64,000 bases of DNA. Source: Nocardioides sp. Soil805. GTDB lineage: Bacteria; Actinomycetota; Actinomycetes; Propionibacteriales; Nocardioidaceae. Positions 18,752-28,628 of the stretch are shown piece after piece. The DNA is taken from positions 682,001-746,000 of the forward strand of contig NZ_LMSU01000002.1 of the NCBI RefSeq assembly GCF_001429625.1, written 5' to 3'. A model generated the notes under the pieces. It ran no database searches and had not been told where the DNA came from. It saw only the letters and a list, made by a program, of their open reading frames with translations. Made by a program: the position numbers and the translations under genes. The number at the start of each line of letters is the position of its first letter. Position 1 is the first letter of the stretch.

Positions 18752-19723
18752 TCACCGGGGGACCGGGACCGAGCCGACGGCGGAGGCGAGGACGGCGCTG
18801 ACGTCGACACCCTCGAGCTCGGCCTCCGGCCGCAGGCCGAGGCGGTGTGCCAGCGTGGAGTGGGCCAGGGCCTTGACGTCGTCGGGGGTGACGAAGTCGC
18901 GACCGGTCAGCCAGGCCCAGGCCCGTGCCGCCCGCAGGAGGGCGGTGGCCCCGCGCGGGGAGACGCCCAGCGACAGCGAGGGCGACTCGCGCGTGGCCCG
19001 GGCGATGTCGACGACGTACCCGGTGACCTCGGGGGAGACCTGCACCGCCCGCACGGCGGCCTGCCCGGCGGCGATGTCGGCCGGCCCGGCGACCGCGGTC
19101 ACCCCGGCGGCCGCGACGTCGCGGGGGTCGAACCCGGCGGCGTGGCGACGCAGGATCTCCAGCTCGGCCTCCCGCTCCGGCACGGGGAGCACCAGCTTGA
19201 GGAGGAACCGGTCGAGCTGCGCCTCGGGCAGCGGGTAGGTGCCCTCGTACTCGACCGGGTTCTGGGTGGCGGCGACGAGGAAGGGCGAGGGGAGCGGACG
19301 GGAGACCCCGTCGACGGAGACCCGCCCCTCCTCCATCGCCTCGAGCAGCGCGGACTGCGTCTTGGGAGGCGTCCGGTTGATCTCGTCGGCGAGCAGCAGC
19401 TGGGTGAAGAGGGGACCCTCGCGGAACGAGAGCTCCCCGTCGCGCCCCTCGATGACCATCGAGCCGGTGATGTCGCCGGGCATCAGGTCGGGGGTGAACT
19501 GCACCCGCTTGGTGCCCACGTCCAGCGCCTCGGCCAGGGTGCGCACGAGCAGGGTCTTGGCCACGCCCGGCACGCCCTCGAGCAGCACGTGCCCGCCGCA
19601 GAGCAGCGCCACGAGCAGGCCCGAGACGGCTGCGTCCTGCCCGACCACCGCCTTGGCGACCTCGCTGCGCACGGCGGCCAGCCGGGCGCGGGCCTCCTCG
19701 GCTCCGGTGGGTCCTGCGGTCAT
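18752..19723 (-). CDS. MoxR-family AAA+ ATPase
   Basis: 323 residues. Walker A variant GVPGVAKT, Walker B LLADEINR, sensor region ATQNPVEYEGTYPLPEAQLDRF (cores ATQNPVE and PEAQLDRF), and a C-terminal lid with SPRGATALLRAARAWA. MoxR ATPases act as chaperones that remodel or insert partners, typically DUF58/vWA proteins. The ATG at 19723 overlaps the stop of the DUF4350 gene (ATGA). A paralogous MoxR lies at 46793. Confidence 0.95.
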   Translation of the reverse strand: MTAGPTGAEEARARLAAVRSEVAKAVVGQDAAVSGLLVALLCGGHVLLEGVPGVAKTLLVRTLAEALDVGTKRVQFTPDLMPGDITGSMVIEGRDGELSFREGPLFTQLLLADEINRTPPKTQSALLEAMEEGRVSVDGVSRPLPSPFLVAATQNPVEYEGTYPLPEAQLDRFLLKLVLPVPEREAELEILRRHAAGFDPRDVAAAGVTAVAGPADIAAGQAAVRAVQVSPEVTGYVVDIARATRESPSLSLGVSPRGATALLRAARAWAWLTGRDFVTPDDVKALAHSTLAHRLGLRPEAELEGVDVSAVLASAVGSVPVPR

Positions 19724-20841
19724 GTGGCACGTACCTCTCTGTCGAGCGCGGCCAGGGAGTCGGCCAGGCGGATGAGCTCTTCGTCGGTGCGGGGTGGGGG
19801 AGCGGAGTCGTCGAGCAGCGCGGCCACCTCGTCGCCGGGTCTGGCCACGGCGCGGGCCACGTCCCGCACCAGGGTGTCGCCGTCGTCGGTGGGCAGGCGG
19901 AGGTGGGCGGCCGCCGCGGCCCGGCTGTGCCGCCGCAGCGCCCGCGCGGCATGGGCCCGGTCGTCGGCGTCGCGGTAGAGACGCCCGCGGGCGTGGGTCG
20001 TCTCCAGCGCCCGCACGGTCACGGGGAGGGGCTCGGTGGCGAGCGGGCCGAGGCGCCGTCCGCGCCACCACACCACGGCCACCATCGCCAGCCCGGCCAT
20101 CCACACTGCCGGCACCAGCCACGGCGGCAGCAGGGTGCGCAGGCTGACGCCGTCGTCCGCGGCCAGGTCGGCGAGGTCGGGGACGTACCAGACGAGCCGG
20201 TCGCCGCGGCCCAGCAGCCGCAGCGCGACCGTGGCGTTGTCCGCGCGCAGGACCTGGTCGTTCTCCAGGATCCCGGGGGCCCCGAGGAGCAGCAGGCCGT
20301 CGTCGGCCGAGGCCAGCCACCAGCCGTCCCGACCGCCGAAGCACCCGGTGGTGGTGGGCCAGTCGGTCGCCCGGTCGACGTCGACCGCGAGGCCGCGCAG
20401 GGCGTCGTCGAGCGCAGCGTCGGTGCAGCCGGCGCCGCGCGGTGCGTCCGGGACGCTGCCGACCCCGTCGACCTCCACGCCCAGGGCCTCGACCGCGCCC
20501 GGGCCCGGGTCGGCGACCACGACCGTGGCCGACCCGGCGTGCGCCAGCAGGCGCCGCGCGGTGCTGCGCCCGAGGTTGTCCGGCGAGGTGACCAGGACCG
20601 TGGTGCCCGCGTCGACGGCGGTGTCCTCGAGCGCGCTCGCGGAGCGGGCCACCTCCACGTCCACGCCCTCGTCGGCGAGCACCCGGGCCACCGCGCGGGC
20701 ACCCGTCCCGCCCGGGTTGTCGGGGTCGTGGATCGCTGACGTGCCGGGCGCGGTGCCGAGCAGCACCGCGGTGGCGAGCGCGACGAGCGTGCCTGCGCCG
20801 ATGAGCGCGGCCGTGCGGTGGCGCTCCCACAGGCCCCTCAC
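19720..20841 (-). CDS. DUF4350-domain membrane protein
   Basis: 373 residues. TM helix at about 9-29, then a GATase1-like extracytoplasmic or cytoplasmic region starting with GARAVARVLADEGVDVEV and LVTSPDNLG, matching DUF4350, a second hydrophobic helix near 245 (WLVPAVWMAGLAMVAVVWW), and a soluble helical tail. The GTG at 20841 overlaps the DUF4129 stop. DUF4350 proteins accompany MoxR/DUF58/DUF4129 clusters; function is unknown. Confidence 0.85.
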   Translation of the reverse strand: MRGLWERHRTAALIGAGTLVALATAVLLGTAPGTSAIHDPDNPGGTGARAVARVLADEGVDVEVARSASALEDTAVDAGTTVLVTSPDNLGRSTARRLLAHAGSATVVVADPGPGAVEALGVEVDGVGSVPDAPRGAGCTDAALDDALRGLAVDVDRATDWPTTTGCFGGRDGWWLASADDGLLLLGAPGILENDQVLRADNATVALRLLGRGDRLVWYVPDLADLAADDGVSLRTLLPPWLVPAVWMAGLAMVAVVWWRGRRLGPLATEPLPVTVRALETTHARGRLYRDADDRAHAARALRRHSRAAAAAHLRLPTDDGDTLVRDVARAVARPGDEVAALLDDSAPPPRTDEELIRLADSLAALDREVRAT

Positions 20842-21452
20842 GAGGCACCGGCCAGCGCGTCGTCGAGGGCCAGCACGGACCTGGCCTGCTCCGCGGTGGC
20901 CGCGCGGTCGCCGTACAGGACCAGGTCGAAGAGCCGCGCGCCCTCGTCCACCTCCGGCTCGCGTCCCGGGTGCAGCACCCGCAGCGCCAGACCCAGCTCG
21001 TGCGCGGTGGCGCCGGGGGCGTCGTCGAGCAGTCCCCGCTCGACCTGGCGCACGGCCAGGGCCCGGAAGCCGTCGACCAGCGCCGTGCCGTGGTCGCCGG
21101 AGGAGTACGCCGCGTCGGCCCGCGCGCGCCACTGGTCGGCGCTCAGCGACCCGTCCGGCACCGCGACCTGCGTGTGGCCGCGGACCGCCCGGGTCGCCCG
21201 GGTGCGGGTCGCCAGCCAGAGCAGGGCCAGGACGAGGAGCAGGCCGACCAGCATCGCGAAGAACGTCGTGAGGGGAGGGGCCGACGACGCGGCGTCGATG
21301 GTGCGCCCGATGGCACGTCGTACGGCCTCGACCAGGCGCCCCAGGAGGTCGTCCTCGCGGTAGGCCGGCCGCAGGAGCTCGCGGCGCAGCAGCGAGCGCC
21401 CCTCGTCCGGCGTGGGGACGAGGGGCGGCTCCGCAGGCCACCGCAGGATCAC
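20838..21452 (-). CDS. DUF4129-domain membrane protein
   Basis: 204 residues. A soluble N-terminal ~60 residues, one TM helix (about 64-85), then the DUF4129 helical domain with SADQWRARADAAYSSGDHGTALVDGFRALAVRQVERG (cores DQWRARADAA and FRALAVRQVE). DUF4129 is often fused to transglutaminase-like TgpA proteins; here it is a free-standing protein. The GTG at 21452 overlaps the upstream stop (GTGA) and the gene itself overlaps DUF4350, so four genes form an overlapping chain. Confidence 0.85.
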   Translation of the reverse strand: MILRWPAEPPLVPTPDEGRSLLRRELLRPAYREDDLLGRLVEAVRRAIGRTIDAASSAPPLTTFFAMLVGLLLVLALLWLATRTRATRAVRGHTQVAVPDGSLSADQWRARADAAYSSGDHGTALVDGFRALAVRQVERGLLDDAPGATAHELGLALRVLHPGREPEVDEGARLFDLVLYGDRAATAEQARSVLALDDALAGAS

Positions 21453-22537
21453 GCGCCGAGGATCCCGGCCTGCCGCATGAGCGTGATGTCGTGGCCCTCG
21501 GCGCGCATGCGCAGGTCGAGGTACTGCAGGGCGGTCACCGACGTGGTGAAGGGGGCGACGAAGGCAGCGGTCACCACGGACGCGACCGCCTGGCTGACGA
21601 CGAGGACCAGCACGCCGGCCTCGCTCGGCACCCCGCCCAGCAGCGCTCCCTGTGCGAGGAAGCTGAGCGGCATGGCGAGGGCGGTGCCTGCGGCCTGAGC
21701 GATGACCACGGTGAGCAGGGCGATGCCGAAGGTGCGCCAGAACGCGCCCCGGGTGAGGCGGAAGCCGCGGCCGATGGCGCCGAGGACGCCGACCGGCTCG
21801 AGCATGAGGGCGGGGACCGGGAGGTAGTAGACGCGCACCCAGAACCACACGAGCACGGCGAGGAAGACCGGGACGCTGACGACGCCGTAGAGCACCGGTT
21901 GCCGCCAGTCGTCGGCCGTCGCGACGACGGGGATCCAGGTGAGGCCGTACACCACGAGGCCCAGCACGAGGGCCAGCCCGAGCACGACCGTGAGCCCGAC
22001 GAGCCGCCAGCGCTTGCCCCGGGTGGCCCCCCAGGCCTGCTCGAGGCTGAGCCGGCGGCCGATGGCCGCGGCCGCCACGACGTGGGCGATCATCCCGCCG
22101 ACGAGGATCAGCCCGACGGCCTGGAGCACCGATCCCAGCCCGAGCGAGCCCATCGAGCCGAGCACGCCGGAGACGTCGCCGCCCAGCTCGCCGGAGTCGT
22201 CCACCGACAGGGAGAGGTCGAGCGCGAGGGTCAGGACGGCCGTGACCACGACCGGGATGGCCATCGCCACGGACGCGACGAGCACGGCCGAGCCGACCGT
22301 CGCGGTGGGGTTGAAGCGGATGATCCGGAAGGCCGCGTCGTAGATGTCCGACAGCGTCAGCGGGCGGAGCGGGATCGCGCCGGGCTTGTGCGCGGCGCCG
22401 AGCATGCCGGGCGCAGGGCCGCCGGCCCGCGGAGCGTGGGTGGGGCTCGGGTACGACGGGTACGGCGGCGGCGTGCCGCCACCCGGCGGTGGCGGCTGCG
22501 GCCCGGTGGGTCCGGGCGGCGGGAACTGCTCGGTCAT
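21449..22537 (-). CDS. GPDPase-type membrane-domain protein
   Basis: 362 residues. A Pro/Gly-rich ~60-residue cytosolic N terminus leads into six hydrophobic segments. LRPLTLSDIYDAAFRIIRFNPTATVG is the conserved entry (core LSDIYDAAFRIIRFNP), typical of proteins annotated as glycerophosphoryl diester phosphodiesterase membrane domain; no catalytic domain is present. The ATG at 22537 was chosen over an upstream in-frame ATG because the poly-Pro tail starts here and a GGGGGT stretch precedes it. It heads the DUF4129-DUF4350-MoxR-DUF58 operon, divergent from a lipoprotein. Confidence 0.8.
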   Translation of the reverse strand: MTEQFPPPGPTGPQPPPPGGGTPPPYPSYPSPTHAPRAGGPAPGMLGAAHKPGAIPLRPLTLSDIYDAAFRIIRFNPTATVGSAVLVASVAMAIPVVVTAVLTLALDLSLSVDDSGELGGDVSGVLGSMGSLGLGSVLQAVGLILVGGMIAHVVAAAAIGRRLSLEQAWGATRGKRWRLVGLTVVLGLALVLGLVVYGLTWIPVVATADDWRQPVLYGVVSVPVFLAVLVWFWVRVYYLPVPALMLEPVGVLGAIGRGFRLTRGAFWRTFGIALLTVVIAQAAGTALAMPLSFLAQGALLGGVPSEAGVLVLVVSQAVASVVTAAFVAPFTTSVTALQYLDLRMRAEGHDITLMRQAGILGA

Positions 22538-22596
22538 CGGACCCCCGTCTCGTGAGTGGCCCAATCCTGTCAGGTCACGACACGGCCCGTCCGGCG

Positions 22597-22602
22597 TACT
22601 CT
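22597..22602 (+). promoter_or_regulatory. Leaderless -10 (TACTCT) for lipoprotein gene
   Basis: TACTCT, 6 nt (ccgccc), then ATG at 22609; no SD. Confidence 0.6.
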
Positions 22603-22608
22603 CCGCCC

Positions 22609-23421
22609 ATGCGCCCGACCCGACGCCTGCCGACCCTCGCGGTGGTGCTGCTCGCGGTGCTCCTGGCCGGCTGCGCCGGCGCCCCGGGAGAGCAGGCGCA
22701 GGAGCAGCCGGGGACCGCGGTCTCGCCCCCCGACCCCACCGCCGCGCTGCGGGACGCGTGCCTCAGCGCCATCCCGGAGGACGCCGACCTCACCGCACTG
22801 ACCCTCGAGGGCGCCACCGACGGGACCATCGTGGGCGGCGTCGTCGGGCCCGCCCGCCCCGAGACGGTGGCCGTGCTGCTGCCCCAGATCACCGGCCTGT
22901 GCGGGTGGGGGCGCTTCGCCACCGCCCTGGCCGCCGACGCCGCGGTGACCTCGATCCTGCTGGACCCGTGCGGCTACGGGGACTCCGAGTGCAGCGACGC
23001 CGGCGAGGCCGACCCCCTCAACGAGATCGCCCCGGCGGTCCGTCACGCCCGCGACGTGCTGGGGGCGCGCCGCGTCGTCCTGGTCGGTACGTCGATGGGT
23101 GGCTCGCTCACGGTCCTCGCCGCGGCAGCGGGCGCCGACGTCGACGGGTGGGTGGACGTGAGTGGGCCGCCGCGCTGGGGGGAGACCGACCTGGCCTCCG
23201 TGGCCGCCGACCTCCCGTCCGAGGGGATGGTCGTCATGGCACGCAGCGACGGCGACTCCGCCTACCGCCAGGCCCGGGCCCTGGCCCGCGCCTCCGGCGC
23301 CAGGTTCGTCGACGGGGGATCGGGCCACGGGTGGGAGCTGTTGAGTCGCCCCCTGTCCGGGCGGACCACGCGCGTGGGGTCGCTCGTGCAGGCCTTCGTG
23401 GTCGGTGGCCCCGGCGCCTGA
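22609..23421 (+). CDS. Alpha/beta-hydrolase lipoprotein
   Basis: 270 residues. Lipoprotein signal: MRPTRR, a hydrophobic core, and lipobox LLAGC with Cys near residue 23. The mature part has an alpha/beta-hydrolase fold: a DPCGYGDSE loop, the nucleophile elbow GTSMGGS (GxSxG, Ser as nucleophile), and a GSGHGWELL segment supplying the catalytic His. It is probably an exported, membrane-tethered esterase or peptidase-like hydrolase; the substrate is unknown. It starts at a leaderless-type promoter. Confidence 0.85.
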   Translation: MRPTRRLPTLAVVLLAVLLAGCAGAPGEQAQEQPGTAVSPPDPTAALRDACLSAIPEDADLTALTLEGATDGTIVGGVVGPARPETVAVLLPQITGLCGWGRFATALAADAAVTSILLDPCGYGDSECSDAGEADPLNEIAPAVRHARDVLGARRVVLVGTSMGGSLTVLAAAAGADVDGWVDVSGPPRWGETDLASVAADLPSEGMVVMARSDGDSAYRQARALARASGARFVDGGSGHGWELLSRPLSGRTTRVGSLVQAFVVGGPGA

Positions 23422-23851
23422 GGACCCCGTCCGGGACGTCCCGGCCGACGGCGGTCGGTCCGATTTGGCGCCCCTGCGGATCTCTGCCAAGATATCCAGG
23501 TTGCTCCGGCGGGTCCCACCAGACCATCTGCGCGGATGCGGCACCACATTGATCACTGAATCGCGTCTCCCGGATCGACCTCAGTGCTCTGCGTGCGCCG
23601 CACCGGCTCGGTCATCTGGCGGGGACGCGATCAGCCCGACGAACCGGTCGGGTGCCACCTGGAACACCATCGAGACTCGCGTCTCGTGTCGCTTGGAACA
23701 TGAGCGACACGCCCGACCGCGGGGGTCGGCGGAGGGGTGGTGGAGAGACAGGCGGTGCGGCTTCACCCGACGAGGCCGTGTCGTGAATACAGGACCAGAA
23801 CGCGGTACCTCCCTGGCGGGGGTACGAGATCGATAAGGACGAGAGAGACCT
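23422..23851 (+). other. 430-bp gap: S10-operon promoter and structured leader
   Basis: No gene is visible. A candidate promoter is at 23465-23493, followed by about 350 nt of leader rich in hairpins: CCCGAC/GTCGGG (23635-23640 with 23647-23652), CGAGAC-TCGC-GTCTCG (23671-23686) and CGTGTCGCT/AGCGACACG (23685-23693 with 23703-23711). The last two share 2 nt and so compete at their junction. Autogenous control by an S10-operon protein is inferred from position only. Confidence 0.5.
23465..23493 (+). promoter_or_regulatory. Candidate S10-operon promoter
   Basis: TTGGCG (23465-23470), 17 nt, CAAGAT (23488-23493). The spacing is ideal; the -10 departs from TANNNT at its first base. Confidence 0.45.
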
Positions 23852-24160
23852 ATGGCGGGACAGAAGATCCGCATCAGGCTCAAGGCCTATGACCACGAGG
23901 TGATCGACACCTCGGCGCGCAAGATCGTGGACACCGTCACCCGCACGGGTGCGAAGGTCGCCGGCCCGGTGCCGCTGCCGACCGAGAAGAACGTGTTCTG
24001 CGTCATCCGCTCGCCCCACAAGTACAAGGACTCCCGCGAGCACTTCGAGATGCGCACCCACAAGCGCCTCATCGACATCATCGACCCCACGCCGAAGACG
24101 GTCGACTCGCTCATGCGCCTCGACCTGCCTGCCGGTGTCGACATCGAGATCAAGCTCTGA
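23852..24160 (+). CDS. rpsJ: 30S ribosomal protein S10
   Basis: 102 residues, standard length: [18 protein letters not shown] at the start and the loop [19 protein letters not shown] (core [13 protein letters not shown]). It belongs to the 30S head and, as NusE, to antitermination complexes. It is the first gene of the S10 cluster, behind the long structured leader; SD-like GGACGAGAGAG precedes the ATG. L3 follows after 10 bp. Confidence 0.98.
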   Translation: MAGQKIRIRLKAYDHEVIDTSARKIVDTVTRTGAKVAGPVPLPTEKNVFCVIRSPHKYKDSREHFEMRTHKRLIDIIDPTPKTVDSLMRLDLPAGVDIEIKL

Positions 24161-24170
24161 GGTATCTGCG

Positions 24171-24848
24171 ATGACCGGAACTTTTGAACGCAATGTCAAG
24201 GGACTGCTGGGCACCAAGCTCGGCATGACCCAGCTCTGGGACGAGAACAACATCGTCGTCCCCGTGACCGTGATCGCTGCTGCGACCAACGTCGTGACGC
24301 AGGTCCGCTCGCCCGAGACCGATGGCTACAACGCCATCCAGGTCTCCTACGGCGAGATCGAGGCCCGCAAGGTCAACAAGCCTGAGGCCGGCCACTTCGG
24401 CAAGGCCGGGGTGACCCCGCGTCGTCACGTCGTGGAGATCCGCACCAGCGACGCCGCGTCGTACTCCGTCGGACAGGAGCTCTCTCCCGAGCTCTTCACC
24501 GCCGGCGACGAGATCGACGTGACCGGCACCAGCAAGGGCAAGGGCTTCGCCGGAACCATGAAGCGTCACGGCTTCTCCGGCGTCGGCGCTTCCCACGGTG
24601 CCCACCGCAACCACCGCAAGCCGGGCTCGATCGGTGCCTGCGCCACGCCGGGCCGTGTCTTCAAGGGCACGCGCATGTCGGGGCGCATGGGTAACGACAC
24701 CGTCACCACCCAGAACGTCACGGTCCACGCCGTCGACGCCGAGAAGGGCCTGATCCTGCTCAAGGGCGCCGTTCCCGGCCCGCGCGGTGGCCTCGTGGTC
24801 ATCCGCTCGGCTGCCAAGAGCTCCGTCGACTCTGGCAAGGAGGCCTGA
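24171..24848 (+). CDS. rplC: 50S ribosomal protein L3
   Basis: 225 residues. [16 protein letters not shown] at the start and the [30 protein letters not shown] loop that reaches the peptidyl-transferase centre. L3 is an early 23S rRNA assembly protein. The ATG at 24171 follows the S10 stop by 10 nt; longer in-frame extension runs into rpsJ and was discarded. Confidence 0.98.
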   Translation: MTGTFERNVKGLLGTKLGMTQLWDENNIVVPVTVIAAATNVVTQVRSPETDGYNAIQVSYGEIEARKVNKPEAGHFGKAGVTPRRHVVEIRTSDAASYSVGQELSPELFTAGDEIDVTGTSKGKGFAGTMKRHGFSGVGASHGAHRNHRKPGSIGACATPGRVFKGTRMSGRMGNDTVTTQNVTVHAVDAEKGLILLKGAVPGPRGGLVVIRSAAKSSVDSGKEA

Positions 24849-24850
24849 TT

Positions 24851-25483
24851 ATGGCTGTCAAGACCGTCAAGGTTGACTTCCCCGCCGACATCTTCGGCGT
24901 CGAGGTCAACGTCCCGCTGATCCACCAGGTCGTCGTGGCCCAGCAGGCCGCGGCCCGCCAGGGCACGCACAGCACCAAGCGTCGTGGGGAGGTGCGCGGT
25001 GGTGGCCGCAAGCCCTACAAGCAGAAGGGCACCGGCCGCGCCCGTCAGGGCTCGACCCGCGCTCCCCAGTTCGCCGGTGGTGGCATCGTGCACGGCCCCA
25101 AGCCGCGTGACTACGACCAGCGCACCCCCAAGAAGATGAAGGCCGCCGCCCTGCGCGGTGCCCTCTCGGACCGGGCCCGCAACGGTCGCATCCACGTCGT
25201 GGACGGCCTGGTCTCCGGTGACAAGCCGTCGACCAAGCTCGCGCTCACCTCGCTGGCCACGCTCAGCGACCGGGTGCGCTTCCTCGTGGTGCTCGAGCGC
25301 TCCGACGCGCTGACCTGGCTCTCGCTGCGCAACGCGCAGCAGGTGCACATCGTCGCCGTCGACCAGCTCAACACCTACGACGTGCTGGCCTCCGACGACG
25401 TCGTCTTCACGCAGGGCGCCTACGACGCCTTCGTGAACGGCACCGCCGCGAGCAGCACCACGGCCAAGGAGGACGACAAGTGA
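24851..25483 (+). CDS. rplD: 50S ribosomal protein L4
   Basis: 210 residues. The long loop [31 protein letters not shown] (core [18 protein letters not shown]) that lines the exit tunnel is intact. L4 controls the S10 operon in E. coli; here the structured leader upstream of rpsJ makes some feedback possible but unproven. Two nt separate it from rplC and its stop overlaps the rplW GTG. Confidence 0.98.
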   Translation: MAVKTVKVDFPADIFGVEVNVPLIHQVVVAQQAAARQGTHSTKRRGEVRGGGRKPYKQKGTGRARQGSTRAPQFAGGGIVHGPKPRDYDQRTPKKMKAAALRGALSDRARNGRIHVVDGLVSGDKPSTKLALTSLATLSDRVRFLVVLERSDALTWLSLRNAQQVHIVAVDQLNTYDVLASDDVVFTQGAYDAFVNGTAASSTTAKEDDK

Positions 25484-25782
25484 GCACCCTGCACAAGGAC
25501 CACCGCGACATCCTGATCGCGCCGGTCGTCTCCGAGAAGAGCTACGGGCTCCTCGACGCCAACAAGTACACCTTCATCGTCCGCCCGGACGCCAACAAGA
25601 CCGAGATCAAGATCGCGGTCGAGAAGGTCTTCAACGTCAAGGTGACCTCGGTCAACACGATCAACCGCCAGGGCAAGACCCGCCGTACCCGCACCGGGCT
25701 CGGCAAGCGCGCCAACACCAAGCGCGCCATCGTCAGCCTGGCTGAGGGTCACCGCATCGACATCTTCGGCCAGGTCGGCTGA
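25480..25782 (+). CDS. rplW: 50S ribosomal protein L23
   Basis: 100 residues with [20 protein letters not shown] and the [20 protein letters not shown] loop (core [10 protein letters not shown]). L23 sits at the tunnel exit and docks trigger factor and SRP. GTG start overlaps the L4 stop (GTGA), so the two are coupled. Confidence 0.97.
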   Translation: MSTLHKDHRDILIAPVVSEKSYGLLDANKYTFIVRPDANKTEIKIAVEKVFNVKVTSVNTINRQGKTRRTRTGLGKRANTKRAIVSLAEGHRIDIFGQVG

Positions 25783-25806
25783 CCGCCGGAATAGGACTGA
25801 TCACAC

Positions 25807-26643
25807 ATGGCAATCCGCAAGTACAAGCCGACCACCCCGGGCCGTCGTGGCTCCTCGGTGGCCGACTTCGTCGAGATCACCCGGACCACGCCGGAGAAGT
25901 CGCTGACGCGTCCGCTGCCCAAGAAGGGCGGCCGCAACAACCAGGGCCGGATCACCACCCGGCACCAGGGTGGCGGTCACAAGCGGGCCTACCGCATCAT
26001 CGACTTCCGTCGCTACGACAAGGACGGCGTGCCGGCCAAGGTCGCTCACATCGAGTACGACCCCAACCGCACCGCGCGCATCGCGCTGCTGCACTACGCC
26101 GACGGCGAGAAGCGCTACATCGTGGCGCCGAAGGACCTGTCGCAGGGCACCGCGGTCGAGTCGGGCCCCAACGCCGACATCAAGCCGGGCAACAACCTCC
26201 CGCTGCGCAACATCCCCGTCGGTACGACGATCCACTGCGTGGAGCTGCGTCCCGGCGGCGGCGCGAAGATCGCCCGCTCGGCCGGCAACTCCGCCCAGCT
26301 CGTCGCCCGTGAGGGCAGCCGCGCCACGCTCCGCATGCCCTCGGGCGAGATGCGGTACGTCGACGTCCGCTGCCGCGCCACGGTGGGCGAGGTCGGCAAC
26401 GCCGAGCAGTCCAACATCAACTGGGGCAAGGCCGGCCGCATGCGCTGGAAGGGCAAGCGCCCGACCGTCCGCGGTGTCGTCATGAACCCGGTCGACCACC
26501 CGCACGGTGGTGGTGAGGGCAAGACGTCCGGTGGTCGCCACCCGGTGTCGCCCTGGGGACAGCCGGAGGGCCGCACGCGCAAGCGCAAGGCCTCCGACTC
26601 CCAGATCATTCGTCGTCGCAAGTCCGGCAAGGGTAGGAAGTAA
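25807..26643 (+). CDS. rplB: 50S ribosomal protein L2
   Basis: 278 residues. Conserved cores [21 protein letters not shown] (shortened: [16 protein letters not shown]), VEYDPNR-like [12 protein letters not shown], and [13 protein letters not shown] with the universally conserved histidine. L2 is needed for subunit association and peptidyl transfer. Standard length and place between L23 and S19. Confidence 0.98.
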   Translation: MAIRKYKPTTPGRRGSSVADFVEITRTTPEKSLTRPLPKKGGRNNQGRITTRHQGGGHKRAYRIIDFRRYDKDGVPAKVAHIEYDPNRTARIALLHYADGEKRYIVAPKDLSQGTAVESGPNADIKPGNNLPLRNIPVGTTIHCVELRPGGGAKIARSAGNSAQLVAREGSRATLRMPSGEMRYVDVRCRATVGEVGNAEQSNINWGKAGRMRWKGKRPTVRGVVMNPVDHPHGGGEGKTSGGRHPVSPWGQPEGRTRKRKASDSQIIRRRKSGKGRK

Positions 26644-26648
26644 CCGAC

Positions 26649-26930
26649 ATGCCTCGCAGCCTGAAGAAGGGCCCCTTCATCGACGACCACCTTCAGAAGA
26701 AGGTGGACGCCGAGAACGCGAAGGGCAGCCACAACGTCATCAAGACCTGGTCGCGCCGGTCGATGATCGTGCCCGACATGATCGGCCACACCATCGCCGT
26801 GCACGACGGTCGCAAGCACGTTCCCGTGTTCGTCACCGACTCGATGGTCGGTCACAAGCTCGGTGAGTTCGCACCGACCCGCACCTACAAGGGTCACGTC
26901 AAGGAAGACCGGAAGGGGAAGCGTCGATGA
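26649..26930 (+). CDS. rpsS: 30S ribosomal protein S19
   Basis: 93 residues: [37 protein letters not shown] (core [15 protein letters not shown]) and [14 protein letters not shown]19 lies in the 30S head with S13. The stop overlaps the rplV ATG. Confidence 0.98.
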   Translation: MPRSLKKGPFIDDHLQKKVDAENAKGSHNVIKTWSRRSMIVPDMIGHTIAVHDGRKHVPVFVTDSMVGHKLGEFAPTRTYKGHVKEDRKGKRR

Positions 26931-27364
26931 GTGTCACCGAGCGCCAGCGCACCAGCGCCCGCCGCGAGACCCTGCTGGGTGACCAGCCGGGTGCCTTCGC
27001 GGCCGCCCGCTACGTGCGCATCACCCCCATGAAGGCTCGCCGTGTCGTCGACATGGTCCGCGGTCTTCCCGTCGACGAGGCCCTGGCCCTGCTGCAGTTC
27101 GCGCCGCAGGCCGCCTCCGAGACCGTCTACAAGGTGCTGGAGAGCGCCGTCGCCAACGCGACGACCACCGAGGGCCTCGCCACCGACGACCTGGTCGTCT
27201 CGGTCGCGATGGTCGACGAGGGTCCGACCATGAAGCGCTGGCGTCCGCGTGCGCAGGGTCGAGCGACCCGCATCAACAAGCGCACCAGCCACATCACCCT
27301 CGCGGTGCAGCCGGCCGAGGTCGTCGCTGCCAAGTCCGTGAAGAAGAATGGAAGGGGTGCCTGA
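26927..27364 (+). CDS. rplV: 50S ribosomal protein L22
   Basis: 145 residues. The family core starts near residue 25 ([20 protein letters not shown]; core [12 protein letters not shown]) and ends with the beta-hairpin [24 protein letters not shown] (core [12 protein letters not shown]) that lines the exit tunnel. An extra ~24-residue N terminus ([17 protein letters not shown]) lies before the core; it could reflect a downstream real start, but the ATGA overlap with S19 supports the annotated one. Confidence 0.97.
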   Translation: MSVTERQRTSARRETLLGDQPGAFAAARYVRITPMKARRVVDMVRGLPVDEALALLQFAPQAASETVYKVLESAVANATTTEGLATDDLVVSVAMVDEGPTMKRWRPRAQGRATRINKRTSHITLAVQPAEVVAAKSVKKNGRGA

Positions 27365-28203
27365 TGGGCCAGAAGATCAACCCGAACGGGTTCCGTCTCG
27401 GCATCTCGACCGACCACAAGAGCCGTTGGTACGCCGACAAGCTCTACAAGTCGTACGTCGGCGAGGACGTCGCCATCCGCAAGCTGCTCTCCAAGGGCAT
27501 GGAGCGGGCCGGCATCTCCAAGGTGGAGATCGAGCGCACCCGTGACCGCGTGCGCGTCGACATCCACACCGCGCGTCCCGGCATCGTCATCGGTCGCCGC
27601 GGCGCCGAGGCCGACCGCATCCGTGGCGAGCTCGAGAAGCTGACCGGTAAGCAGGTCCAGCTGAACATCCTCGAGGTCAAGCAGCCCGAGGTCGACGCCC
27701 AGCTCGTCGCCCAGGGTGTCGCCGAGCAGCTCGCCGGTCGCGTGCAGTTCCGTCGCGCGATGCGCAAGGCCATGCAGACCTCGATGCGCTCCGGTGCCAA
27801 GGGCATCCGGATCCAGTGCTCGGGTCGTCTCAACGGCGCCGAGATGTCGCGCACGGAGTTCTACCGCGAGGGCCGCGTCCCGCTGCACACGCTGCGTGCC
27901 GACATCGACTACGGCTTCTACGAGGCCAAGACGACCTTCGGCCGCATCGGCGTGAAGGTCTGGATCTACAAGGGCGAGGTCGCCGGCACCCGGGCCGAGC
28001 GCCAGGCGCAGGCAGCTGCCCGCGCCGGTGCGCCGGGCCGCGGCGGCAGCAACCGTCCCGCCCGTGGCGGAGAGCGCCCGAGCCGTGGCTCGCGCGCCGA
28101 CCGTCCCACCCGCAGCGACCGTCCCGACGCTCCCGCGACCGAGGCTCCGGCCGAGGCGACCGCGGGCGCCGGCGAGGCTGCCTCCACCGGACAGGAGAGC
28201 TGA
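27364..28203 (+). CDS. rpsC: 30S ribosomal protein S3 with C-terminal tail
   Basis: 279 residues. [13 protein letters not shown] start, KH domain with [14 protein letters not shown], and the [23 protein letters not shown] segment (core [16 protein letters not shown]). S3 forms the mRNA entry channel. After about residue 212 a low-complexity basic tail ([19 protein letters not shown]) turns into an Ala/Glu/Thr tail, ~65 residues longer than E. coli S3; such tails are usual in actinobacteria. ATG overlaps the L22 stop (TGATG). Confidence 0.97.
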   Translation: MGQKINPNGFRLGISTDHKSRWYADKLYKSYVGEDVAIRKLLSKGMERAGISKVEIERTRDRVRVDIHTARPGIVIGRRGAEADRIRGELEKLTGKQVQLNILEVKQPEVDAQLVAQGVAEQLAGRVQFRRAMRKAMQTSMRSGAKGIRIQCSGRLNGAEMSRTEFYREGRVPLHTLRADIDYGFYEAKTTFGRIGVKVWIYKGEVAGTRAERQAQAAARAGAPGRGGSNRPARGGERPSRGSRADRPTRSDRPDAPATEAPAEATAGAGEAASTGQES

Positions 28204-28208
28204 CCACC

Positions 28209-28628
28209 ATGCTGATGCCCCGTCGTGTCAAGCACCGCAAGCAGCACCACCCCAAGCGGACCGGTGCGGCCAAGGGTGGCACGAAGCTCGCCTTCGGCGA
28301 CTTCGGCATCCAGGCGATCGAGGGTCACTACGTCACGAACCGTCAGATCGAGTCGGCTCGTATCGCCATGACCCGTCACATCAAGCGTGGCGGCAAGGTG
28401 TGGATCAACATCTACCCCGACCGCCCGCTGACCAAGAAGCCTGCCGAGACCCGCATGGGTTCCGGTAAGGGTTCCCCCGAGTGGTGGGTTGCCAACGTCA
28501 AGCCCGGCCGCGTCATGTTCGAGCTCTCCGGTGTCGACGAGGTGACTGCTCGTGAGGCCATGCGCCGCGCGATGCACAAGCTCCCGATGAAGTGCCGGTT
28601 CGTGTCCCGCGAAGCAGGTGAATTCTGA
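28209..28628 (+). CDS. rplP: 50S ribosomal protein L16
   Basis: 139 residues: [36 protein letters not shown] (core [16 protein letters not shown]) and the [14 protein letters not shown] loop near the A-site tRNA. Standard length. The stop overlaps the rpmC ATG. Confidence 0.98.
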   Translation: MLMPRRVKHRKQHHPKRTGAAKGGTKLAFGDFGIQAIEGHYVTNRQIESARIAMTRHIKRGGKVWINIYPDRPLTKKPAETRMGSGKGSPEWWVANVKPGRVMFELSGVDEVTAREAMRRAMHKLPMKCRFVSREAGEF

